A stretch of 64,000 nt of DNA, from NCBI RefSeq assembly GCF_001638985.1, contig NW_017265157.1:62001-126000 (forward strand), in the 5' to 3' direction. This stretch comes from Phycomyces blakesleeanus NRRL 1555(-). Lineage: Eukaryota > Mucoromycota > Mucoromycetes > Mucorales > Phycomycetaceae. A model generated the notes under the pieces. It did not search any database. It saw only the letters and a program-made list of their open reading frames with translations, and had not been told where the DNA came from. Made by a program: the position numbers and the translations under genes. Below are positions 56,826 to 64,000 of this stretch, one piece after another (positions within the stretch are counted from its first letter, which is position 1; every line of letters starts with the position of its first letter).

Positions 56826-59800
56826 TTATATATGTGTGAGGTCAATAATATCGTAAGAATTTATGGGAGAATTTATAGGAGAGTCAGTGGCAGTAGTAAT
56901 AATTGTAGTAGTTGTAGTAGTGGAGGGTAAAAGATAAGACTTGTTCTTTAGGAACTGACCCCAATGATTCCAACTTGTGGAAAAGCAGTCAATGATACTC
57001 CCTCTATGGATAGCATCAAAATACAGCGCATTTACCTCAGGCCAGGACCGATGTACATGAGGCTTCACTTTAATTGTTGTCCAGTGGCACCCATGTACAT
57101 GGTGCAAGACCATCGGCAATGACTTTCTTTTGAGAGGCTTCTGATCATGGAGGGGAAGGAAAGTTACAGACAAGACGCTCCAATCGTCAGAGTACACACA
57201 AACAGGCTTGTTATAGGTGTCAGCTATTATCTGAGCACAGTCTGGTGCAGAGAACCACATAGAGGAAGGGCAAGATGGGATATTTTCCCCAAGAGCAGGG
57301 TCAATCTCGGAGCCAAAGGCAATGATCTCTGTCACTTTGGCAACATCCATGCCAAAGTTGTGCTCATAAAGTTTACCATGGGTTGCCATCGTGGCCAACA
57401 TCTTCTTCTTCACCAAAGGAAACTGATCCTCTCCACCCTCTTTCAGGTGTGCAAATACACGGAAACCGCACCAACCATTGTACTTGGGGTTAAACGTCAA
57501 CAAAATGGCAGCTTGTTCGATTTGAGCAGGCAGAGCAAAGTCATACACATTTTTGTTTTGTTTTTTTGGACTAGGCAAATCGTACCAGTAGTCGTCTTGG
57601 AGATGTTTAGGTCTTTTAATTCCAGAGAAATATTTTTCAGCTAAGAAGAAACAAAAAACAATGTAACATTTAGCATTTAATTTTAGTAAAATATCTTATC
57701 AGTTACCTTCTTCAAGAGACTCTTGCTTTTTAGCGAAATTGGTTGTTTTAGCTATAGAGAAAACATGCAATGTGTGAGCAAACCATACAAAATATTTTGT
57801 GATTCATTTATAAGTTATCAAAAATTACCTTCTTCAAGAGGCTCTTGTTTTTCAGCGAATTGGGTTTCTTTTTTTATTTCTTTTATGACTAGAAATAGTA
57901 AGCATTAGATATTACATTATAATTTCACAAAAAAACCAATTATGAATTACTTTTTTTGAGAGGCTCCCCCTCTAAGAACTCCTTCATCACTTCTTTAAGT
58001 CCTTCTTTCAAAATACTTCTGATATCATTCTAAAGAAATAAAGAATAAATATGTATTAGATTGTGAAATCATGTTTGTGTATGTTGCATGCTTACTTTGT
58101 TCTTTTGCACGAGGAGATATCTGTGCTTGTGATGGACAAAGTCCTTTGGGAGAGCAGTTTTTCTTTTGACGTACTTAGGTCTTCCAGGAGCTTTGACCTC
58201 ACTTGCCAAAGGAAATACAATATTTGGATGGTCAATTATTTCACCAGCATTGTCAACAAGTTCATTAACCATTGTTATAAGATTCTGGACTTGTTGATTC
58301 CCTTCACACTGACGAAACAATTGTTCAAGCTTTGTTATACATTTCACCCATGGGGCAGGCTTTTCAACATCAATTTTCTGTAGAGAAACGTCACATTCCA
58401 GTTGCTTCAAACGTTCACCCAAAGAAGAAGACAGAATCCATCTTTCAGGAATGTCTGATAACAGCAACATATGATCTCTTGGCAGATCATGGCAACAAGG
58501 AAGACCAAACACCACTTTTACTCTGCAATTGCAAAGCTCACCAGGTACAACCTCTTCTAGAAGCTTAGCACAGATGGTGATCAAACCAATTCTGGAGACG
58601 TGGTGAATCAATCCATGGAGGTGAGGTTCATGGTATATTCTGGCATCTGTGATAGTTGCCTTATTCAACTCAAGGTCCTGATAGTCGCCCTCGAACTGGA
58701 GAAGATAAGAGCAAATTTGCTCAAATGAAGAGTTCAATGACTGAAGAGCTGAGATTTTTCTTTTCAGAGCATTATGGCCACTCTCAACACGTTGTGTTTG
58801 TTGTAAATGAGTATTGACTACTGCTGTAATTGAGAATAAGTCTGAAGGAAATAATATAAGGCCTCAGCTATTTCAGTCAAAGGTGTCTACTGATTACTAT
58901 TATTTAACACGCAGGTTTAGCATGCATGATAGTGATTATATTTCATATGATGATATCACCATAATATGGGATACATCAGTGGATTATTATAAGCATAATT
59001 ATAACTCATAAACACATTTACTTTCGATGTTAATACTTCATTGGGACTACACACATTTATATAATTAATCATACATTAATTATTCCAAGATCACGTTGCT
59101 CTGATTAAGGCTCAGATAGGATCGATTACCTGACCCCAGTCATATAATTTTCCTAATCCAAAACAATATAAATAGCAGTAGTAGTTCAGTGTAGGAACCT
59201 GGTCAAACTTTGATACAAAATCCTTTCTCAATAAACAAAACCTACACAAGTTCTCACGAATCTTCGTTCCTAATCTCAAATCTTCAATTCTTTCTCTTAA
59301 AAACTTCTTCAACTTCAACCACCACAACAGTGTTATCACATAGTCAAAATGTTTTAATTGACTAGTGAGGTAGCCAGCCCACTTTTTCTTGCATGGCATT
59401 CACTCATCTTCAAAGTACTTTTCCAGAGTTCTTTTTTCTACAACCTTTGTAGAATCATCATTATTGTCTTCCAGCTGCTCTTTACTTTGGAAATCTTTCC
59501 AAGATGACAGCAATTTGAAAAGCTCAAGATTTTCATCAAAGACATCACGTTTATCTCCGAAGATCATTTTGTTGACTAAATGTGTGCACAACTCTTTTTC
59601 TTTTCCTGGCTTCATTGTTTTTTTTTGCCATTTTGGCAATGTTGTTGATCATATGCCAACCACACAGAAGCTTCTTGGCCAAGGGGAACTCGGAATCAAG
59701 CGCATTCATCAATGCTTTACATTTGTCTATAACAAATATAGGGGCTTTATCAACCCCCACCAAAACAATTGCTTTCAGAGACTTCACAAACCAAACATAG

Positions 59801-60657
59801 CTCTTCTCTGTCTCATCAGTTACCCATGCAAAGGCCACAGGAAAGCTCTTCAACCTTTCTCCACCTAGGTTACTGACACCCTCTATGCAAACCAATGGCA
59901 TCTTCGCGCAGTTTGTCTTGTATGTAGCATCCACAATAAAGACATTGGGGAAACGTCGAGCTCTCTTAATCATTATATTGTTCGTAAAAAATATATGAGT
60001 GAGTCTATTTCTCTCATTAAACTCATAGAGAACGGAAAATCCCTTTGCTTTCATTGTTCTGATGAGCTCAGTAGTGCCATGGGCAGACTCCTCATCACCA
60101 CGAGTAGCACTGTACTTGAGATTGTTGATATCACTGATCCTAAGCTTTGTCATTCCTGTCACCTTGTCACTTGTTGCCTTCTGAACATCACGGGACTTGG
60201 CATGATTCTCCAACATTATCTTTGCAATAGTGGCATCTTCAGCAGTCAAAAGAGACATTCTTCCTTGGTGAGAAGAAGCCAAATTCTCAGGGGTGACAGG
60301 GTGGTTGTGGCAATGTTCGTTTTCCCCATAGGCGGGCAAAGGAAGATATCTTTTGCTCTTCTTCTTATAAGAAAATCTTAAGAGATAGGGGCATCCAGTA
60401 AGAGAAGAGTTGGGCGTCTTCTTTCTTTTCTCATCACTTATATTGCGCTTGTCACGATAAACACCAGCGTTTGAACAAGCAATGTAAAGAATAGGAAATT
60501 TTCCATCCTTAATCTTAACAGTGAAGTTATTAGAAAGGGCGTAATTGTTTACAGCTTGAAGAACACTCTGCTTGTCAGGATAACCATTCTCGGGGAATGA
60601 GAGAGTTGTTTTAAGCGAGTACATCTTCTCAATAGGGGTATTGAAGCTGGTGTTCAT
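56826..60657 (-). pseudogene. MULE transposase fused to OTU-type cysteine peptidase, spliced, broken
   Basis: The first exon (from ATG at 60657) has a FAR1-like DNA-binding start (GYPDKQSVLQAVNNYA...CPYLLRF...H.H) and the MULE core: VFIVDATYKTN (Asp), PIFVIDKCKAL (Asp), CGWHMINNIAK, and later VESGHNALK (Glu). A SWIM motif CNCRVKVVFGLPCCHDLP follows (about 58490-58540). Small exons 57951-58029, 57829-57888 and 57707-57751 then lead in frame into an OTU-like domain (57655-56826) with NGWCGFRVFA (Cys) and HHVHGCHWTT (His). Breaks: one extra A in a 9-A run (59618-59626), TGA at about 59400, a 2-base deletion near 58795 and a solo LTR at 58799. The fusion is inferred from splice phases. Confidence 0.82.
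58799..59329. mobile_element. Solo LTR, 531 bp, TSD GTGTT
   Basis: Starts TGTTGT, ends ACAACA, with GTGTT on both sides (58794-58798 and 59330-59334). Almost identical to the copy at 42765-43295, so the family moved recently. It interrupts the MULE transposase just before VESGHNALK. Confidence 0.92.
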
Positions 60658-60858
60658 ATTTAATAAAAGAGCACTGTAGTTATATAAGTATTTTTATTGA
60701 TTTATGTGCGCAATGTATGCAATGTATGCAATGTACATAATGTAAAAAAGGCATCATATCTTGTTATTTGGAAATATTATTTTTTATTCTTACAACTAAA
60801 TATTAATGACTTTAAGAAAGGGGGTTTTTTATTTTTCCCGGGAAATTGGAATGATCTA

Positions 60859-61041
60859 AAGATGGGGACAGGGGTGTGCTTATAATGATGGAGCAAGATG
60901 TGCTTATAAATGATGGGGACAAGGGTGTGCTTATAAAGAATAGGGACAGGGGGTTCTTCAAGACACTTTATAGGCAGGCCTCAGACTCGCAGTCACCTTA
61001 AATTGTGCGGTGCCATTACCCCCCATCCCCTAAGATCACTG
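60859..61041. repeat. Right subterminal repeats of MULE-OTU
   Basis: Three to four direct units of the form ATGGGGACAGGGGTGTGCTT plus ATAA lie at about 60860-60950, followed by AGGGACAGGGGGTTC and the end repeat. Confidence 0.7.
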
Positions 61042-62009
61042 ATCAACTAAAGGTATACCATCTACGTCTACTATCTCATTCCACATTGCACTATCGTACA
61101 CGTCAAACAAAGTGCTATCCATTTTTGGGCCGCGGTTCCATGAGTTGATCTTGTTTTCAAAATCCGGGCATTGAAAAAACGTCTTTAGGGCTTTCTTGAC
61201 AGAGTGGAATACATATGTCTTTTTGGGTGTTTTTGACCTGGGACCAGACTTAAACAAGCTGTTGCCACACAAGAAGGTTTTATCAAAATTGGGTGATGTA
61301 CAACACAAAGGGGCGGCTTCATTATCATATATGACATGGCATTCACTACATACAACATATTTCTTGACACCACTTATCAATGCTTCAAATCCGGCCAAAA
61401 GTTTGAGGCCAGCAACACTCACGGGAAGGCGGAATGGGTCAAACAAAAACTGCAGGATCTTGCTGATTATGGCAATCAGGATTACAGCTCCTTCATCCAC
61501 GACGTATAGTGAGACAAAAAGAGCAACCGAAATAATAATGAATCGGTGAATCAAATTCAATTCCGAGATTGATTCCAATGAAGAATCTTTAATTTGATTT
61601 TTTTTAAAGAACGTTGATTAACTCTCTATTTTCTAGGATATAATATTATCTAAAGCTGTGTACCTACCTTCATCATTGTCCATCTCAACATCGGATTCAT
61701 CTTCATATTCTTCTTCTTCTTCGTAAGTGTCACTTGTATACTAGACATTATCTTCAGGGCCAAACACACAATGCGTTTCAGAGAAAGGTTGGTTTCTTGT
61801 CCATATATCCAAAATGTTATTTGTGTCATTTAGGTCTACAAAAGCGAAATGTTAGACCCAAATAAATCAATGTAATAAAATAAGTTTTCTTACTTCTAAG
61901 CTCAGAATTTATTTCAACATCTTCCTGTTCAAATTCAAAACTATCTTCCTCTTGATTTACAGGCTCAGAAACAGCACTACTAATTGTATCGCATGTGTCT
62001 TCATAGGCT

Positions 62010-62062
62010 ACACATTTATTATTATTAGTGTTAGTATTATTATTATTATTATTATTATTATT
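62010..62062 (+). repeat. ATT microsatellite
   Basis: About 15 TTA/ATT units with two interruptions, directly before the LTR at 62063. Confidence 0.9.
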
Positions 62063-62604
62063 TGTGGTGATCCAGACACTCAGATGTTGGATTTATCACA
62101 TATAAGAACATATTCATATTGGGATAGCATAGTAGCTATCATCTTGTCAGTATAAAATATATATAAACGATTAAGTAATCAGCCCAATAATTATTACAGT
62201 TAGTACTGTAGATAATATCTTAAAGATTGTTAAGATAATTATATCATACTGCTGAGTAAACTGTGTCAGATCGATATGGAGCTAATTTAGTAGGAAGTCC
62301 TAAAGCTCTAGTATAAAAGAGAAAAGAATAACTAAGAGCTAAAGAAGTACGATTTATGACTTGATATCATAATTGTAACACCGACACTAGTTAAGCAGTA
62401 AATACACTCTAATAACCAAATATAATAAAGGAAGAAAGCCTTAAGAAACTAAGACGTAATGACAAGAGCAGATTGTGTTTTCTTATAAAAAGGGACACTT
62501 TTTATTTATGAATAAAGACAACTTATATACAGTCTAAAGTATTTCTATATGTCTCTATTATCAAATATTTTATTTTTCTATTGTTTTGTACCTGAAATAC
62601 CACA
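62063..62604 (+). repeat. 5' LTR of LTR retrotransposon 3
   Basis: Begins TGTGGT and ends ACCACA, a perfect 6-bp inverted terminus. A TATA-like CTTATAAAAAGGGACAC lies at about 62484. Confidence 0.82.
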
Positions 62605-62626
62605 TTTTTTACTTTGAATTCTCGAA

Positions 62627-64000
62627 ATGTCTCAACAATCCGCTGTCAACTCTACTATTGTTTCTGGTGAAGAAACCGCCCATGTCAACTCTGGTGTCAT
62701 TCCTCCTCCTTCTGCTGCTGGTTCTGCCAACCACGATGGTGATACCGTGATGACTCCCTTGGGTTCTGAGGACGGTGCCTTTGATTCTGAAGAAGGTTCT
62801 TCTGGTTCTGATGCTGGCCGTTCTGGTTATGAGGGTGCCAATTCTTCTCGCATCTATTTGGGTAACTCTGGAGTCAGAGTTAACAACAACCTTGTGGCCA
62901 CCATGGAGATGTTGCTAGCTTCTGCTGAGGAGGACCTCAACACTAAGAAGGGCAACTACTACGCCGCTCTAGGCCACTACTTGGGTGTTTCCAAGAGGGA
63001 TCCCACCTCTACTGCTGCCAAGTATGCTTCCAAGGGTGCCAAGGAAGCACAAGAACTGTTTGCTGAGGCTGAGCAAATCCTCAAGGACCTCAAGACTTCC
63101 ACTGCTCCTGCGTCTAAGCCTCATGACAAGAGAAGCACTCTGGTTCCCAGTAACCTACCTTTTCTCCAGCTTCGTTCTGAGGGTCCTCTGGTGAAGGCCA
63201 ACTGCGATGTGTTCGATTCGGTGTATGACTTCTGCCAGGAGTTTATCACAGTCCTGGAAGCACACTCTCTGTCCTTGGATTCCTGCTGGGAACGTCTGTT
63301 GCCCACTTGTTTGAACAAGGAAGAACGTTCTTGGTTTGAGGACAAGCTCAAAGGCAAGGCCTACAACTGGAAGAAGGCCAAAAGTATTCTTCTGGATCAC
63401 TATGACACACCGTTCCATAAGTTCCTGAACATGGGTCGTGTCTGGTGCATGAAACAAGGCAAAGGAGAATCCGCTCGTTCTTTTGGTGCCAAGTTCCAAA
63501 AGTTCTGCCGCCAGGCCTTGTTGGACGATGGTGTTCAATTGGTTCTCTGCTTCTGGTGGAATCTGCGTCCGGAAGTCCAGGAAGCTTGTGTCATTCCTTT
63601 GTCAGCCAGCTATAGCACCAAGATGCCCTCAAAGATTGAGGACATCATCTCGTTGGTGAGTGTGTCAACAAGTGACTCCACTGCTTTGTTACATAATCCT
63701 GCCAATGGTATTGCTGCGTCCTCCTGGAGTTCGTTTGCTGCTCACAATGGTGCGTCCTCTCTCTCTGCTGGTTCCCACAAGGGAAAGAAAAGGACTTTCT
63801 CTCGTGAGCATGGTTCTCAGTCTCCCAAGAATTCATGGGACTTCAAGAAGACGATGAAGGATAGCATCTGTTTCTCGTGCAAGGCTCCCTGGGTTAAGGG
63901 ACACTCCTGTCCGGAACGGGAGAAGTATTTGACAAAGATGTCAAGGATGACAGTCCGCTCCTCTGCTGGTAGACCAGCAAGAGCTTCCACTGTGGTTGAG
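62627..64000 (+). CDS. Gag-like protein of LTR retrotransposon 3, open at window end
   Basis: The frame from ATG at 62627 is open for 458 codons to base 64000. Residues 1-80 are Ser/Gly/acidic and look disordered. A helical part follows (LLASAEEDLNTKKGNYYAALGHYL), then a retrotransposon capsid-like region (CWERLLPTCLNKEERSWFEDKLKGK, GESARSFGAKFQKFCRQALL). Near the end is a zinc-knuckle-like CFSCKAPWVKGHSCPERE. Codon use is GC-richer than most of the window. The protein should form the particle and bind the RNA. It may continue into pol. Placement directly behind an LTR supports the call. Confidence 0.85.
   Translation, partial: MSQQSAVNSTIVSGEETAHVNSGVIPPPSAAGSANHDGDTVMTPLGSEDGAFDSEEGSSGSDAGRSGYEGANSSRIYLGNSGVRVNNNLVATMEMLLASAEEDLNTKKGNYYAALGHYLGVSKRDPTSTAAKYASKGAKEAQELFAEAEQILKDLKTSTAPASKPHDKRSTLVPSNLPFLQLRSEGPLVKANCDVFDSVYDFCQEFITVLEAHSLSLDSCWERLLPTCLNKEERSWFEDKLKGKAYNWKKAKSILLDHYDTPFHKFLNMGRVWCMKQGKGESARSFGAKFQKFCRQALLDDGVQLVLCFWWNLRPEVQEACVIPLSASYSTKMPSKIEDIISLVSVSTSDSTALLHNPANGIAASSWSSFAAHNGASSLSAGSHKGKKRTFSREHGSQSPKNSWDFKKTMKDSICFSCKAPWVKGHSCPEREKYLTKMSRMTVRSSAGRPARASTVVE

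Larger units (their letters stand above)
55793..61041 (-). mobile_element. MULE DNA transposon carrying a transposase-OTU fusion gene
   Basis: The ends share ATCTTAGGGGA(C/T)(A/G)GGGGGT in inverted orientation. They are flanked by ATCAACAAA (55784-55792) and ATCAACTAA (61042-61050), a 9-bp duplication with one mismatch. Removing the element and one duplication restores the reading frame of the element D transposase at this point. Length 5249 bp including a 531-bp solo LTR and its duplication. Both ends carry extra subterminal GGGGACAGGG repeats. Confidence 0.85.
53828..62007 (-). pseudogene. Tnp2-type transposase of element D, split by MULE-OTU
   Basis: Exons from the right: 61894-62007, an acidic exon 61668-61835 (168 nt as in element A, with one TAG) and the large exon from about 61600 to 53828. 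The MULE (55793-61041) sits just before the LMLTLNIDWFQPF motif. Further stops occur at 55503 (Arg to TGA) and near 54990 and 54975 (Trp to TAG and another). The second catalytic motif reads IINPMHNPF, with Asp changed to Asn. A GTTGGT-type repeat at 54495-54540 encodes an Asn-Thr run. The first Cys-rich exon lies outside. Confidence 0.87.
50738..62062 (-). mobile_element. Decayed CACTA-type (Tnp2) transposon D, right end outside window
   Basis: The left end reads CACTGGGGAATTAG at 50738, inside LINE copy 3. It carries a second gene (plus, 52399-53691) and a convergent transposase (minus, 53828-62007) split by a MULE. An LTR retrotransposon begins at 62063 before the transposase's first exon and the right end are reached, so these should lie right of the window. 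Confidence 0.8.
62063..64000 (+). mobile_element. LTR retrotransposon 3, 5' part (runs off window)
   Basis: A 542-bp LTR (62063-62604) is followed after only 22 bp by an open gag frame. A related LTR block lies at 19715. Pol and the second LTR are outside the window, so Ty3 versus Ty1 type cannot be decided. Confidence 0.85.

Noticed and set aside
59112..59399. Frame MPCKKKWAGYLTSQLKHFDYV... as a separate gene
   Set aside because: Its first part is the continuation of the MULE transposase after a stop and the rest is solo LTR sequence.

Overview
This 64 kb window looks like repeat-rich nuclear DNA of a fungus, most likely an early-diverging one (Mucoromycota). The reasons are the low GC, many short phase-conserved introns, CACTA/Tnp2-type, MULE, PIF/Harbinger and Crypton DNA transposons mixed with Ty3/gypsy and non-LTR retrotransposons, and eukaryotic tRNA genes. 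I recognise no host protein-coding gene. The only host genes I can defend are three tRNAs: Ala(AGC) at 4687, Leu(UAA) at 24465 and Thr(AGU) at 45557. Species and clade are inferences.

Layout. 1-4686: a non-LTR retrotransposon (LINE copy 1, minus strand) with two intact ORFs. Its 5' end touches the first base of tRNA-Ala. 4760-19714: a PIF/Harbinger-like element that received a solo LTR (4848-5209) and a CACTA-type element A (5360-18701). Element B (9654-16112) is inserted inside an exon of A's second gene. 19715-20135 is an LTR-like block, 20137-20673 a fold-back element, and 21526-23661 an intact three-exon Crypton tyrosine recombinase. 24625-29889 is gypsy element 1 (minus strand), with gag and pol joined by a convincing -1 frameshift signal but with an Asp-to-Asn change at the RT active site. 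A 100-N assembly gap follows. 30088-36329 holds LTR fragments and a decayed gypsy element 2, interrupted by a MULE (33156-35673). 36330-37536 is an end fragment of a B-like element, and 37537-44860 is decayed CACTA element C containing a solo LTR. 45557-50737: tRNA-Thr followed by two LINE copies (2 and 3) inserted one after the other at its 5' end. 50738-62062 is decayed CACTA element D. D carries a MULE whose transposase gene is fused to an OTU-type cysteine peptidase, and that gene carries another solo LTR. 62063-64000 is the start of a further LTR retrotransposon with an open gag frame running off the window.

How the genes work together. The CACTA elements share a plan: a spliced Tnp2-type transposase converging on a second conserved gene (N-terminal variable or coiled-coil part, then a W-S/R-(D/A/E)-E-V motif region). 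In A and B there is also a frame-consistent set of micro-exons for a third gene divergent from the second. The LINE uses an ATGA stop/start overlap between ORF1 and ORF2 and appears to target tRNA genes exactly at their 5' boundary, leaving the tRNA intact. Most older elements are broken by nonsense changes consistent with C-to-T/G-to-A transitions, chiefly Trp codons turned to TGA or TAG. Insertion order can be read from target-site duplications: CAC for B, GTTTAGAAC for the MULE in gypsy 2, GTAGA and GTGTT for the 531-bp solo LTRs, a 9-bp duplication with one mismatch for MULE-OTU, and 15 bp of tRNA for LINE copy 2.
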